A DNA stretch of 64,000 nt from positions 49,273 through 113,272 of the forward strand of contig JAHCMI010000020.1 of assembly GCA_019192545.1 (NCBI GenBank), given 5' to 3'. Shown here in pieces: positions 49,411-59,600 of this stretch. The stretch's first letter is position 1. Each line of letters begins with the position of its first letter. The notes under the pieces were generated by a model. The model was given only the letters and a program-made list of their open reading frames with translations, had not been told where the DNA came from and did not search any database. The stretch comes from Rivularia sp. MS3. GTDB taxonomy: Bacteria; Cyanobacteriota; Cyanobacteriia; Cyanobacteriales; Nostocaceae. The translations under genes and the position numbers were made by a program.

Positions 49411-49683
49411 AGAGGGAGAGGGGGAGAGGGGGAGATGGGGAGAGAGGGTAGAAAGAGTGAGGGAGTGAGACCACTCGCGTGGGTCGGTCGTCCGTCCGTC
49501 ATCCCTCCGTTGAGCGAAGTGGCGTTAGCGAAGCGTCTCCCGTCAGGGAGATACCCGAAGGGGGAGAGAGTGAGAGAGTGAGGGAATAAACTTATTACTC
49601 ATTACTTATTACTCATTACTCATTACTCACCCATGCCCTATGCCCCATGCCCAATTACCTATTACCCAATTACCAATTAGCAA
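49411..49683. repeat. Purine-rich and GC-rich short-repeat cluster
   Basis: It contains GGGGGAGA-type repeats (49412-49460), a GC-rich dispersed block with GTCCGTCCGTC and CTCCGTTGAGCGAAGTGGCG (about 49480-49565), ATTACTCATTACTC repeats and CCCATGCCC words (about 49590-49660). No gene. Confidence 0.65.
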
Positions 49684-50160
49684 TTATTTCTGATTAAATA
49701 TATTGACTAAAACCTGTATTAAAGTGTTGCGCCCGGAGCGATTGAGAGCTTTAATTGCAGCGCGATCGCCATCAATTGGATTTTTTGTCAAAGTTTTAGA
49801 ACCTGGATAGGAAGATTCATACATTATTTCGTTAGCACCAAGATAATCGGCTAATGTTAATTTCCAGTCTAGGCGAGTATTAGGCGCTCTGCCTTTGACA
49901 TAAACGTGATAGCGTATAAGACGACGAGCTAAAGTTTGATTTTCGGATACTTTACGAGTCTTTTTGCTAACATACTTGTTTTCTCGGGGGAATTTTGGCA
50001 ATTGCTGATACACTTTTCGCCAAGCATCTGATGAAGCTATTGTTTGAGCAATAGTAGGCTGTATTCCGACTATATTTGTATTTAAATTTATGTATGGCGA
50101 AACTAGAATGACCGCGCCAGTTGCGATAATGGCTGTAAGCAACCTGTATTTTAATTTCAT
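49684..50160 (-). CDS. Exported conserved hypothetical protein
   Basis: The protein has 158 residues. An N-terminal hydrophobic signal (KYRLLTAIIATGAVILV) ends near PTIAQT, so it should be periplasmic or thylakoid-luminal. The mature part is basic, with LPKFPRENKYVSKKT, LARRLIRYHVYVKGRAPNTRLDWKLTLADYLG and MYESSYPG, a pattern I associate with a small conserved cyanobacterial family of unknown function. No enzymatic motif. It lies 311 bases after rpoZ on the same strand, separated by a hairpin element. Confidence 0.7.
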   Translation of the reverse strand: MKLKYRLLTAIIATGAVILVSPYINLNTNIVGIQPTIAQTIASSDAWRKVYQQLPKFPRENKYVSKKTRKVSENQTLARRLIRYHVYVKGRAPNTRLDWKLTLADYLGANEIMYESSYPGSKTLTKNPIDGDRAAIKALNRSGRNTLIQVLVNIFNQK

Positions 50161-50471
50161 TGAAAAATGAATATAGCGGTTTTCACTTGGATGAAGTACA
50201 GATTGACCTCACCCCCTTCCCCTCTCCTTATTAAGGAGAGGGGTGTCCGATAGGACGGGGTGAGGTTTAGAGTGTATTGCACTTAACCGAAAACTGCTAT
50301 ATTTAGCAGCTAGCAGTTAACAATATGATGTTATAGTTCATCATAAAGCTTTTAACTTTTCTTAAATGCAATTACTTCACAGCAATAGTGTTGGTTTGCG
50401 CTGCGCTTACCCCAACCTAGCATCTCAGAAGTTGGTAACTGGTAACTGTTCGCTGCTAACTGATAACTGTA
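50161..50471. other. Intergenic region with CCTCTCCTTA palindrome element
   Basis: It contains a two-hairpin repeat at about 50214-50270, CAACCTAGCATCTC and TAACTGTTCGCTGC-type short repeats, and no gene. Confidence 0.6.
50214..50270. repeat. CCCCTCTCCTTA double-hairpin element, copy 1
   Basis: A 12-base perfect stem (50219-50230 with 50232-50243) is followed by GTCC/GGAC and the tail GGGTGAGGTT. Copy 2 is at 54222-54272. Confidence 0.7.
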
Positions 50472-50708
50472 TTACATTTCGCCGATGATTTCTGGCTGGG
50501 TTAATTCGTCGGACATTTCAATAATCGAGCGTAATACAGGCTTCATTAATACATCTTCGGTATTATCAAAATCTTCATAACGCCGACGTTTAGCGCGGTT
50601 TGCCACTTGAACTGTAATCCGATAACGATTAGAAGCCGCGCTGATTAAATCTTCCGCACGGTGCATAATTTGAGATTGAGTTGTCTCGAATTTAGAACGT
50701 CTTAGCAT
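50472..50708 (-). CDS. rpoZ: RNA polymerase omega subunit
   Basis: The protein has 78 residues. The cyanobacterial omega pattern is visible: [30 protein letters not shown] followed by a loop and [11 protein letters not shown]. Omega helps fold and assemble beta-prime and influences sigma factor use. The start MLRRSKFE is the family start. It is probably transcribed alone. Confidence 0.94.
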   Translation of the reverse strand: MLRRSKFETTQSQIMHRAEDLISAASNRYRITVQVANRAKRRRYEDFDNTEDVLMKPVLRSIIEMSDELTQPEIIGEM

Positions 50709-50863
50709 AATTACTGGTTCAAAGGGTCAATCATTAGTTTAACAAGGGATTGGGAGATATGGGCGAGGGAAGAGGGGGAGAAAATATTATTTACTTACTA
50801 CTTACTACTTACTACTTGCTACTCCTAAACACTCACCATGCCCAATGCTCAATTCCCAATTCC

Positions 50864-51949
50864 CTACTTTCTTTTAAAAACGATCATATCGTTTCCGACT
50901 ACTGGACTGCGGGCTATAAGTTTACCTTGCTTATCAGTAATTTCTAGGTGAGTGAAATCGAGTTCTTGAGAACGCTGCCAGATTTCTGCGGCTAGTTTAT
51001 CTTGCTGTCTTTTTTCTAAGCTGTACCAATTGTTGCGAATTTTAATCGTGAGATTACTGTTTAAAAAGTTGGCTTGGATTGATTCTATAATTTCTGAAAA
51101 AGTGCGATCGCTGGAGCTAGAATCTTTGAAGTTTAGGCTTATATCACCAACTTGATTTTGAATTGCTGCGATTAAGGTTTCTTCTGGTGTTAATGGTGGG
51201 GTTTCAATTTCTGGCTCAGATACAGTTTCTTGTTGGGAAGCTTTTTGTTCTATAACGGGTGGAATTTCAACTTCTGGCTCGGATGCTGTTTCTTCTGGAA
51301 TTGGCTCGGAAGTTGTTTGTGTTTCTATAACGGGTGGAATTTTAGCTTCTGGCTCGGAAGTTGTTTGTGTATCTATAACGGGTGGAATTTCAACTTTTGG
51401 CTGGGATGCTGTTTCTTCTGGAGTTGGCTCGGAAGTTGTTTGTGTATCTACAACGGGTGGAATTTCAACTTCTGGCTCGGATGCTGTTTCTTCTTCTGGA
51501 GGTGAGGAAACTGTTTCTTGCTGTGGGACTATAGATTGTGGTTCGGTAGTAGATACTACCTGCGGAATTTCTGTGTTTGGGGGAACGGTTGCTATTTGTG
51601 ACGGTTTGCGATCGAAAACGTTTGTAGTTACCGCAAATATGATTACTGCTAATCCACCGATAATTCCCGTTAAAGCTGTATCTGACAACTTTGCGGAAAA
51701 TTGTACGGGTATAATAAGCCTAATTTTTCCTAATATACCAGTCCAAAGCTGCTGAAGCTTTTGTAAAAAACCTGGTTTATTGTCATTACCGGGTATAGGT
51801 TCGGTTTCTAAATTATCTGCGGTAGTTTCTAATAATCCACTAGCACCTCGTAAAATTTTAACTAATGATGCCCTCCAGAATGGGAGTTTTTCTTGAGAGG
51901 GAGATGGCTGAGTAGAAGACGGTTGTATATCTTGATTTTCTGGTGACAT
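50864..51949 (-). CDS. Single-span protein with Pro/Glu/Thr repeat linker
   Basis: The protein has 361 residues. A soluble N-terminal part (about 1-90) precedes a transmembrane segment (about 92-112, TALTGIIGGLAVIIFAVTTNV), a low-complexity linker (about 120-260) in which PPVI(D/E)TQTTSEP and EETASEPEVEIPPVI repeat, and a C-terminal domain (about 265-361; DISLNFKDSS..., LTIKIRNNWYSLEKRQQDKLA, LARSPVVGNDMIVF). The linker is acidic and probably spans the periplasm. No known catalytic domain. The DNA of the linker is tandemly repetitive, so length may vary between strains. It is followed on the same strand by rpoZ at 50708, 155 bases downstream. Confidence 0.7.
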   Translation of the reverse strand: MSPENQDIQPSSTQPSPSQEKLPFWRASLVKILRGASGLLETTADNLETEPIPGNDNKPGFLQKLQQLWTGILGKIRLIIPVQFSAKLSDTALTGIIGGLAVIIFAVTTNVFDRKPSQIATVPPNTEIPQVVSTTEPQSIVPQQETVSSPPEEETASEPEVEIPPVVDTQTTSEPTPEETASQPKVEIPPVIDTQTTSEPEAKIPPVIETQTTSEPIPEETASEPEVEIPPVIEQKASQQETVSEPEIETPPLTPEETLIAAIQNQVGDISLNFKDSSSSDRTFSEIIESIQANFLNSNLTIKIRNNWYSLEKRQQDKLAAEIWQRSQELDFTHLEITDKQGKLIARSPVVGNDMIVFKRK

Positions 51950-52317
51950 AAAATTATCAGATACAGATTAACTAAATTAAATAGAGTATAAATTCGGATA
52001 TAAGTTTTCTATTGCAGCTTTAATTTATCACTCTCACTAATTTGGTCAAGTTTTTGACGGCTGATTTGTAACTTAAATACATTATTTATTGAGATTGCAT
52101 AAATTACATTTTTGTTTTATAAGCTACAAAATTTAATCTTAGGTTAGTAAATATATTATTCCTTTTTAAACTAATTTTTTTAAATATTTTTTTTATTAAA
52201 TATCGGTTCTGTAGAACACCTATGTTGCTACTAGAGAAACAGAATCAAGCTATCTTTACTAATAAGCACGTATTTTATTAAGCAGATAATTCTAAGTATT
52301 TTAACTTAATTCAAAGT
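51950..52317. other. Region upstream of the Septu-like operon
   Basis: 368 very AT-rich bases with A/T runs near 52165-52200. No retron-type RNA structure or reverse transcriptase is evident. It probably holds the divergent promoters. Confidence 0.5.
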
Positions 52318-53574
52318 ATGAAAATTAAGCGTATTGAAATGCAGTCTTTTCGAGGAATTGGCGATATGGCGCTGGAATTCCAAGCAAAGGAACCTAATGT
52401 AATTATTGGTATTAATGGTGTCGGTAAATCTAGTATTTTAGAATGCATTGCAATTCTATTATCTCGCTATACAAAACCAGTTCAGTTTCCTACGACTTCG
52501 GGAAGATTGTTTCAGGAAACAGATATTTCTACCGGAAGCGAAGAAACTCGTAACGAGATTACAGTTGAAACTGATGAAGATGAAGTCACTTGGTGTCTTT
52601 CCAAGCAAAGAAAAAAACGTAGTAAAACTGCCGGTAGCGATTTAAGCGAGTTACGTAAATTAATTGAAGGAACTCACGAACAACTAAAAAATAATTCTAA
52701 ATTTAATTTACCTGTTATCGTTCATTATGGCGTAAATCGCGCCGTACTCGAAATTCCTTTGAGAGGTCGTAAAAAGCATTCTAACGAACGGATAAGTGCT
52801 TACGAGCAATCGTTAGACAGCGTACAAATAAATTTTAATAGCTTCTTCCAATGGTTTAGAAAATTGGAAGATTTAGAAAACGAACAAAGACTTGATGATT
52901 CTAATTTTGTTGACCATCAGTTAGAAGCAGTTAGACAAGCAATTTATTCTTTGATTACAGGTTTATCTAACTTAAGAATCCGTCGTTCTCCTTTAAGAAT
53001 GACTGTCAAAAAACAAGATAGAGAATTAAACGTTAATCAACTATCCGATGGTGAAAAATGTTTACTGGCAATGGTGGGAGATTTAGCTCGGAGATTAGCA
53101 ATTGCAAATCCCGGACTTGATGACCCATTACTCGGTGATGGTATCGTTTTAATCGATGAAATTGAATTGCATTTACATCCTAGATGGCAAAGAGATATTA
53201 TTCCAGCCTTGAAAAAAACGTTTCCTAACTGTCAGTTTATTGTCACTACTCACTCACCTCAAGTAATTAGTCACGTTCATCCCGAAGGAGTCTTTATTTT
53301 AGAAAGAGATGAATCGGAAGGACTGATTATAATGAGTCCTGAAGGTTCTTACGGAAGAGACAGCAATAGCATCTTAGAAGACTTAATGGAAGTTCCCGAA
53401 AGACCTCAAAAAATCAAAGATAGTTTACAACAATTATTCAGATTTATTGACGACGGAAATCTCGCAGGAGCTAAAGAATTACGCGAAGAATTAGCATCAG
53501 AAATTGGTGACGATGAACCCGAATTTGTTCGAGCAGATGTACTAATTCGACGTAAGGAAATTCTTAACAAATGA
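52318..53574 (+). CDS. AAA/ABC-type ATPase, PtuA-like (Septu defence)
   Basis: The protein has 418 residues, an SMC/RecF-type ATPase: Walker A GINGVGKS (31-38), signature LSDGEK (242-247), Walker B IVLIDEIELHLHPRWQ with Asp280-Glu281, and switch His312 in TTHSPQ. The region between lacks a long coiled coil. The downstream gene overlaps by four bases (ATGA) and encodes an HNH nuclease of the TIGR02646/PtuB type. ATPase plus this HNH protein is the architecture of the Septu anti-phage system. Known PtuA proteins tend to be longer, so this is a compact variant. The partner nuclease is probably held inactive until the ATPase senses infection; this follows from Septu studies, not from the sequence. 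Confidence 0.82.
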   Translation: MKIKRIEMQSFRGIGDMALEFQAKEPNVIIGINGVGKSSILECIAILLSRYTKPVQFPTTSGRLFQETDISTGSEETRNEITVETDEDEVTWCLSKQRKKRSKTAGSDLSELRKLIEGTHEQLKNNSKFNLPVIVHYGVNRAVLEIPLRGRKKHSNERISAYEQSLDSVQINFNSFFQWFRKLEDLENEQRLDDSNFVDHQLEAVRQAIYSLITGLSNLRIRRSPLRMTVKKQDRELNVNQLSDGEKCLLAMVGDLARRLAIANPGLDDPLLGDGIVLIDEIELHLHPRWQRDIIPALKKTFPNCQFIVTTHSPQVISHVHPEGVFILERDESEGLIIMSPEGSYGRDSNSILEDLMEVPERPQKIKDSLQQLFRFIDDGNLAGAKELREELASEIGDDEPEFVRADVLIRRKEILNK

Positions 53575-54212
53575 AACATATTGAAAAAGGTTCCGAACCA
53601 AAAAGTTTAACTAGCTACAACAAGAAAGTAAGTGCAAATACAAAGTGGAAATCTTTCAACCGTAGCGTTAAGAATGACACTTACGATTCCATACTTCACG
53701 AACAAGGGTACATTTGTTGTTACTGCGGAATTCGGATTAGTCGCAGAAAATGTCATATCGAACATTTTCGACCAAAAAGTAAATATACTCATCTCACATT
53801 TGATTACAGCAATTTAATTTCATCTTGTCAGGGAGAAGACGAACAAAGACCGACTAAACCAGTACATTGCGGACATAAGAAAGGTGGTTGGTTCGACGAA
53901 GACTTAATGATTTCGCCTTTAGATCCTAATTGCAGCAGCTACTTTCGATATACGGGAGCGGGAGAGATATTACCTACAGATAACCCCGAACATCAAGAAG
54001 CTGCTGAAACTACCATCAAAATGCTGGCGCTAGATATTAATAAGTTGAAGAAAATGCGTCGTAAAGTAGTTGATGGGGTAATGCAAGCCACTCAGGATTT
54101 GTCTGAAGAGGAAATTAAAGAACTATCTGAAGCGTGGTTGGAGAGAGACACAAGCGGAAGATATGAACCCTTTTGGGCCACTATTGATTATGTGATGCGG
54201 CAGTTTTATTAG
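53571..54212 (+). CDS. HNH endonuclease, PtuB-like (Septu defence)
   Basis: The protein has 213 residues. The HNH/zinc core is visible: C49-CYC52 (YICCYCG), H62-IEH65 with the following Phe-Arg-Pro (CHIEHFRPKS), and Asn81 in DYSNLISSC. A second CxxH (HCGH) probably completes the zinc site. The order C..C, HIEH, N, then PLDPNCSSYFRYTGAGEI and LALDINKLKKMR, follows the TIGR02646 family (PtuB of Septu and of retron Ec78). It starts inside the end of the ATPase gene, so the two are translationally coupled. It is expected to cut nucleic acid during infection. No retron reverse transcriptase is nearby. Confidence 0.85.
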   Translation: MKHIEKGSEPKSLTSYNKKVSANTKWKSFNRSVKNDTYDSILHEQGYICCYCGIRISRRKCHIEHFRPKSKYTHLTFDYSNLISSCQGEDEQRPTKPVHCGHKKGGWFDEDLMISPLDPNCSSYFRYTGAGEILPTDNPEHQEAAETTIKMLALDINKLKKMRRKVVDGVMQATQDLSEEEIKELSEAWLERDTSGRYEPFWATIDYVMRQFY

Positions 54213-54221
54213 GTTCACTCT

Positions 54222-54272
54222 TGTCCCTCTCCTTAATAAGGAGAGGGATGTCCGTAAGGACAGGGTGAGGTT
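54222..54272. repeat. CCCTCTCCTTA double-hairpin element, copy 2
   Basis: TCCCTCTCCTTA (54224-54235) pairs with 54237-54248, then TGTCC-GTAA-GGACA and GGGTGAGGTT. It sits just after the PtuB-like gene and may act as its terminator. Confidence 0.65.
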
Positions 54273-54317
54273 TGAATATATGGGATACACGGGCAGGGAT
54301 GCCCATACCACAAGTTT

Positions 54318-54350
54318 GTAGGGTGCGTTACCACTTTAGTCTAACGCACC
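54318..54350. repeat. GTAGGGTGCGTTA hairpin repeat
   Basis: GGTGCGTTA (54322-54330) pairs with TAACGCACC (54342-54350). Same family as 3542-3575. Confidence 0.7.
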
Positions 54351-54504
54351 AAAAACACTATAATATTTTGAATTAGAAAGTCTGTTTTTTCGCAATATTA
54401 TTGAAGCTATTTTGTTGATTTTGTATTTATAATTTTCAGTTTTTAATTATTGTTTGAAATTATATACATGTATATATAGTTTTTAGTTTTATTTTGAAGA
54501 TAAT

Positions 54505-54570
54505 GGTGAGTTACGGTATTATCGCAATTGTAATGTTTCAATCAAATTATCTCGAACCGTAACACACCTT
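54505..54570. repeat. GTTACGGT / ACCGTAAC inverted repeat
   Basis: GGTGAGTTACGGT faces ACCGTAACACACC across about 40 bases; a diverged relative of the GTAGGGTGC hairpins. Confidence 0.5.
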
Positions 54571-54600
54571 ACAATATAAACAAATTCTCCCCCCCTCTCT

Positions 54601-55518
54601 TCAAAGCCCAAACTGTTGAAACACCTCACTCGCAGCCCGATGTAACAACGAATGTCGCCACACCAAGGATTTCATATCATCTGCATAACCGCCACCAATC
54701 ACGCAAGCGACAGGATAACCAGCATTTACGCAAGTACTCAAAACCTGCATTTCCCGTCGATATATTCCCGTATCTGTTAAAGCCAATTTACCTAATTTAT
54801 CACTGATGTGCGGGTCAACTCCAGCATCGTATAATACTAAATCTGGTTTTACGTTTAGGAGTAAATCCGGTAAATATTTAGCTAAAGTTTGTAAGTATGC
54901 ATCGTCTTCCATGCCTTCGGGAAGAGGTACGTCTAAATCGCTTTTCTGTTTTTTACCGGGGAAGTTTACTTCGCAATGCATCGAGAAGGTAAAAACGCTG
55001 TTGTCATCTTGAAAAATAAAAGCCGTACCGTCACCTTGATGTACGTCTAAATCAACGATGAGGATTTTTTGGGCAAGGTTAAGTTTTTGCATGACACGAG
55101 TTGCGATCGCGAAGTCATTGAAAATACAAAAGCCACTACCATAGCTAGGGAAAGCGTGGTGTGTTCCTCCCGCAGTATTGCAAGCTAAACCTTTATTTAA
55201 AGCTAATTTCGCCGATAAAATTGTACCACCAACCGCCGTGCAGGTACGATTAACTAATTGCGGACTCCAGGGTAAACCGATGCGTCGTTGTGCTTTTGTA
55301 TCGAGGGTTCCCTGCAAATAACCATTCACAAATTCTGGAGTATGAACTAATTCAATAGTTTCTCGATTGGGTTTTTCAGGGGTATGAAATTGATTTAAAT
55401 CGGCTACTCCATCAGCTAATAATAATTCATGGAGCAAACGAAATTTTGGCATCGGGAAACGATGAGCATCCGGCAATGGAGTAACGTAATCTGGATGGTA
55501 GATAATTGGTAAAGACAT
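54601..55518 (-). CDS. Histone-deacetylase-family (HDAC-like) deacetylase
   Basis: The protein has 305 residues. The zinc-dependent deacetylase site is intact: His120-His121 (GGTHHAFPSYG), Asp158 and His160 (DLDVHQGDGT), Asp235 (DAGVDPH) and the catalytic Tyr in GGGY. Bacterial members act on small acetylated compounds such as polyamines or on acetylated proteins; the substrate here is unknown. It is preceded by TTAGGAGTTAGGAG short tandem repeats on the upstream side. It is not in an obvious operon. Confidence 0.93.
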   Translation of the reverse strand: MSLPIIYHPDYVTPLPDAHRFPMPKFRLLHELLLADGVADLNQFHTPEKPNRETIELVHTPEFVNGYLQGTLDTKAQRRIGLPWSPQLVNRTCTAVGGTILSAKLALNKGLACNTAGGTHHAFPSYGSGFCIFNDFAIATRVMQKLNLAQKILIVDLDVHQGDGTAFIFQDDNSVFTFSMHCEVNFPGKKQKSDLDVPLPEGMEDDAYLQTLAKYLPDLLLNVKPDLVLYDAGVDPHISDKLGKLALTDTGIYRREMQVLSTCVNAGYPVACVIGGGYADDMKSLVWRHSLLHRAASEVFQQFGL

Positions 55519-55684
55519 AAATAAGTTAGGAGTTAGGAGTTAGGAGTTATGAGTAGTGAGTAACAAGTAATTCTATATTTATTCTTACTCTTAAACAAAT
55601 AGTTGATAGTGGGAGCATCTTGCTCCCTATTTTCTAAATTTTCTTATTCCCTATTAACAATTACCAACTACCAATCACCAATTA

Positions 55685-56446
55685 CTAATTACCTTTCTTC
55701 TCCAAATAATATTTACCAATAATTTCCACCTTGATTTCATAATCTTCATCTAATCCTCGTCGCTGTAATGCTCTTGCGATTGCATTTTGACTGCTATAAA
55801 TTAATTCAACACGTTTATTATTAGATATATTTCCCGAGTGCTTGCGGTGATAGTATAGAGATTGTTTTAAATGATGTACTTGAGTAATTTCTGAAAGTCG
55901 CAAACATAAATCGTAATCTTGAGCTAATCCAGAATTTTCATCGATTCCACCAGCTTGTTCAAACACTTCCCGACGCATTAAGCGGAAGTGAAAAGTCATA
56001 AAATCAACTAATAGTCTATCTTTAGAATATGGAATTTGACAGCGGGTTCCCTTTCCTAAAACTTTGTTGTCTTTATCTATTAATAGATAATCGGTATAAA
56101 CTAATCCTATCTCGGAATTATTTTCACATATGTTCGCAGTTTCTATTAATGTATTAGGTGCTATTAAATCATCGCTGTCAATCCATCCTAAATATTTACC
56201 GCTACAAATTGAGAATGCTCCTTTTAATGATAAAGTTTGTCCCTGATGTCTGGCTGCAATAACTTTTACTCGTTTATCTTTTTGAGCATATTGACTGGCA
56301 ATTTCTACAGAATTATCTGTAGAACCATCATCCCAAATTATTAATTCAAAATTAGTAAAACTTTGTCTAAGAACGCTTTCAATAGCAATTTTAAGGTAAT
56401 CTTCTCGATTGTAAACGGGGATAACTATAGAAATTATAGGCTGCAT
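55685..56446 (-). CDS. Glycosyltransferase family 2
   Basis: The protein has 253 residues from the ATG at 56446 (MQPIISIVIPVYNR), the canonical GT2 start; the frame's earlier Met at 56473 adds a hydrophobic run of nine residues. GT-A fold motifs: ISIVIPVYNREDYL, IWDDGSTDNSV, the metal-binding SDD in GWIDSDDL, and QDYDLCLRL. It transfers a sugar from a nucleotide donor, probably to a surface glycan or lipid; the acceptor is unknown. No membrane segment. It is divergent from the giant gene at 56610. Confidence 0.9.
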   Translation of the reverse strand: MQPIISIVIPVYNREDYLKIAIESVLRQSFTNFELIIWDDGSTDNSVEIASQYAQKDKRVKVIAARHQGQTLSLKGAFSICSGKYLGWIDSDDLIAPNTLIETANICENNSEIGLVYTDYLLIDKDNKVLGKGTRCQIPYSKDRLLVDFMTFHFRLMRREVFEQAGGIDENSGLAQDYDLCLRLSEITQVHHLKQSLYYHRKHSGNISNNKRVELIYSSQNAIARALQRRGLDEDYEIKVEIIGKYYLEKKGN

Positions 56447-56609
56447 AAATAGTATCGGTATTATTGCGAACAACTAGTTTTACCCTAAAAAAAAATAAGT
56501 GTAAACACGTATTATTTTTTCCTGATTAACATTATTTTGACATCCATAAGTAGCTTAAGTTACAACCGATGGGAAACCATTTTATTTATCGAATATAAGG
56601 CTACTTGAT

Positions 56610-59600
56610 ATGGCAGAAAAAAAGACTTTTGAAGCTAATGACTCAATGATGGATGACTTCCTTTTAGATAGCGTTTTGCTAGATGATACTAAAATACCTT
56701 CACCGGCAGAAGTTAGTCTTGATGTTGATTCGATGGCTGTTGCTGAAAACAGTGGAAAAAGTTTTAATTATACTTTTACTCGCACCGGCAATACTACCGA
56801 TGCTTTGACAATTAACTTTACTCTCGGGGGTAAGGCAACTTTAGATACAGACTATACATTAACTGGTGCGGTAATTAATGGTACTCAGGGTACTGTTACT
56901 ATTGCTGCTAACGCAACAACTGCTACCGTTACTATTAAACCGATTGCAGATAGTGAAATTGAATCGGATGAAGCTGTTAAGTTAACTCTTGAAAATGGTA
57001 CTGATTACATCATCAGCGATGGTGATTCGCGGTTACTTGAAGCTGTGAGAGCAAAACCTTCAGAAGGCTCTTCAATGGATAATAATGCTGTTATGGCTGT
57101 TATCATGAATGACGATCCCATGTTGGATGCAGTTTGGGCAAAAAAGTTTGATGATAAAGGTAATGGCTATGGTTATGAATTTTTAGCTGTAGATGATGCG
57201 GGCAATACCTATGTTACAGGATATTTTGAGGAAGAAGCTTCTGTTGACGGTAAAGTTATTACACGCACAGGAGAATATGATACTTTTGTAGCCAAATTTG
57301 ATAAAGATGGAAAAGTAGAATGGGCTAAAGAGTTTGGCGGCTCGGGTGAAAGCTATAGTTTTCCTGAAGATATTGCTGCTGATAGTAGCGGTACCTATTT
57401 AACTGGAACATTTGACAACAAAATTGTTTTTGGCAACGAGACTTTGAGCGCTCAAGGGCTTGGTTATGGTTTTGATGAGGTTTATGTTGCCAAACTTGAT
57501 ACAACTGGTAAGGCAGTATGGGCAAAGAGTTTTGGTGGTGCTGAAAACGATATAGCTTCTGGTATTGAGGTAGATAAAGACGGTAATACATACATTACTG
57601 GAGAATTTTACGAAACAATTACTTTTGGTAATACAACTTTTAACGATGATGAAAATGGAAATGTATTTATTGCCAAATTAGATACTAAAGGTGAAGTACT
57701 CTGGGCTAAAGAATATGGTAACGATGAACAGGAGGATTTAGCCGAAGATGTAGTTGTGGATAAAGAGGGTAATGCCTATTTGTTCATGACTGAAGGTTAT
57801 GAAAGTGGTACGGAAAATATTTCGCTTGTCAAGCTAAATAAAAGCGACGGTAGCGAAGTTTGGAAAGAGGCTAAGACTTTCGGTGACGAAAATAACTATG
57901 TCGTAGCTGAAGATATCGCTATAGATAATCAAGATAATATTTATATTGCTGGAAAATTTGAAGATTCACTGACTTTCGGCAGTACTAAGCTTGAAGGTGG
58001 TGAAGATGATGGAGATGCCTATATTGCTAAGCTAGACAGCAAAGGTGATGTACTATGGGCAAAAGACTTCAGTAAAGATAACAATGATGATATTGAAGTA
58101 GAAGGTATTGCTGTTGATGATATGGGTAATACCTATGTCAGCGGATATTATGCTGGTGAAAGCATGAATGTTGGTGATTTCATGCTTTACAAAGAATCTT
58201 CTGTTGATGAGGGTTGGAGTCTAAATGCTTTTCTGACTAAATTTGATAGCGATGGCAAGATAAAGTGGGCGCAAAATATCGGTGGTACAAATTATGATGC
58301 TATTTCTGACATCGCTGTAAAAGATGGGAATATTTATCTTACTGGAGAGTTTGAAACAAAAGCTACTTTTGGCAAGACATCCCTTACCGCACAAAAAGCT
58401 GTAAATAATCCATCCATAGACAATAGTAGTTTCCTTGTCAAATTAAAAGAAGAAAAACCAGAAATCTCTCTTACCGTTGATTCGACAAAAGTTACCGAGG
58501 GTGAGAATAAACAAATCACCTACACTTTCACTCGCAAAGGTGATTCCACATCAGAATTAACTGTTGATTTTTCTGTCACTGGTAGCGCTACTTTTAAAGA
58601 TGACTACACTTTAACCGGCGCTGATGAGTTCAAGGATAGCAAGGGTAAGGTAACTTTCAAAGCTGGAGAAAAGACTGCTACCGTAACTTTAAATATTGTT
58701 GATGATTCGGATGTTGAGGAAGATGAAACTTTAGGTTTGGAATTAGCAATGGGAAGTGGTTATATGCTTTCCGCGACAGAAGTTAAAACCAATATTACTA
58801 TTGCTAAAGATGAAAAAGATATTGTTATGGGTAGTGGTAATGAAGATGAAGATGATGATGACGACGATACAGAATTTAGCTTAGCATCTAAGAGTAAACA
58901 AACATTCAAGTTTAAAAGCAAATTTAAACAGGGTAAATCTTCTATCAAGTTTTCTTTCAAGAGTAAAAGTATCAATCAATTCAAAGAAATTGCTGTTGTT
59001 ACAGTTGATGATGATGAAGGAAATATCGATGGAATTTCTCCCGAAGCTGAAGGATATTTAGAAGCAGCTTTAAATCGTGCTAAGAGTATCTTTTCTTTAT
59101 TAGGAAATACACCTCAAGGTTTTGGAGATATAGATATCGAAAAGGTATTAGAATTTAGCAGCGAAACTCGTTTCCGTTTCTTATCGGTTAAAGGTGGCAC
59201 TCTTCAAGGAGTCAAAAAAGGTAAAATTAAAAAATCTCAAGTAACTTTATCGTCTACTGATTTATTACAGGTTTCCGAATCAGAAAAAAATAGTTTTGAT
59301 TTGGATTTTGAAGGTGTCAAAATCAAGATGAAATTCGATGCTAAAGCAAAGAAAGCTATTGGTAGCGGATTGCAAGACACAATTGAAGTACTTGATTTAA
59401 GAAGTGATGAATTAAGTGGTAAGCAAAAAGTAAAATGTACTGTTAACCGTGAAGCTGCAAAAGATAACATTATTGGCTTTTATCAAGTTATTGATGAAGA
59501 AGGTGGTATAGATACAGATGGTGACGGTACTATTGATGTATTTGTCGGAGACGAAAATTATACTCAAACAGCAGTAGAAAACCGTATTGCTAGCATTGAT

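Larger units (their letters stand above)
54213..54600. other. Intergenic region with hairpin repeats
   Basis: It holds the double-hairpin copy at 54222-54272, a GTAGGGTGCGTTA hairpin at 54318-54350, and a longer-looped relative (about 54505-54570, GTTACGGT and ACCGTAAC). No gene. Confidence 0.6.

Noticed and set aside
51230..51505. Plus-strand open frame with repeated Trp/Phe/Cys
   Set aside because: A shadow of the Pro/Glu/Thr repeat on the minus strand.
51950..52317. Possible retron non-coding RNA before the Septu-like pair
   Set aside because: No reverse transcriptase gene is nearby and no clear inverted-repeat msr/msd structure is visible.
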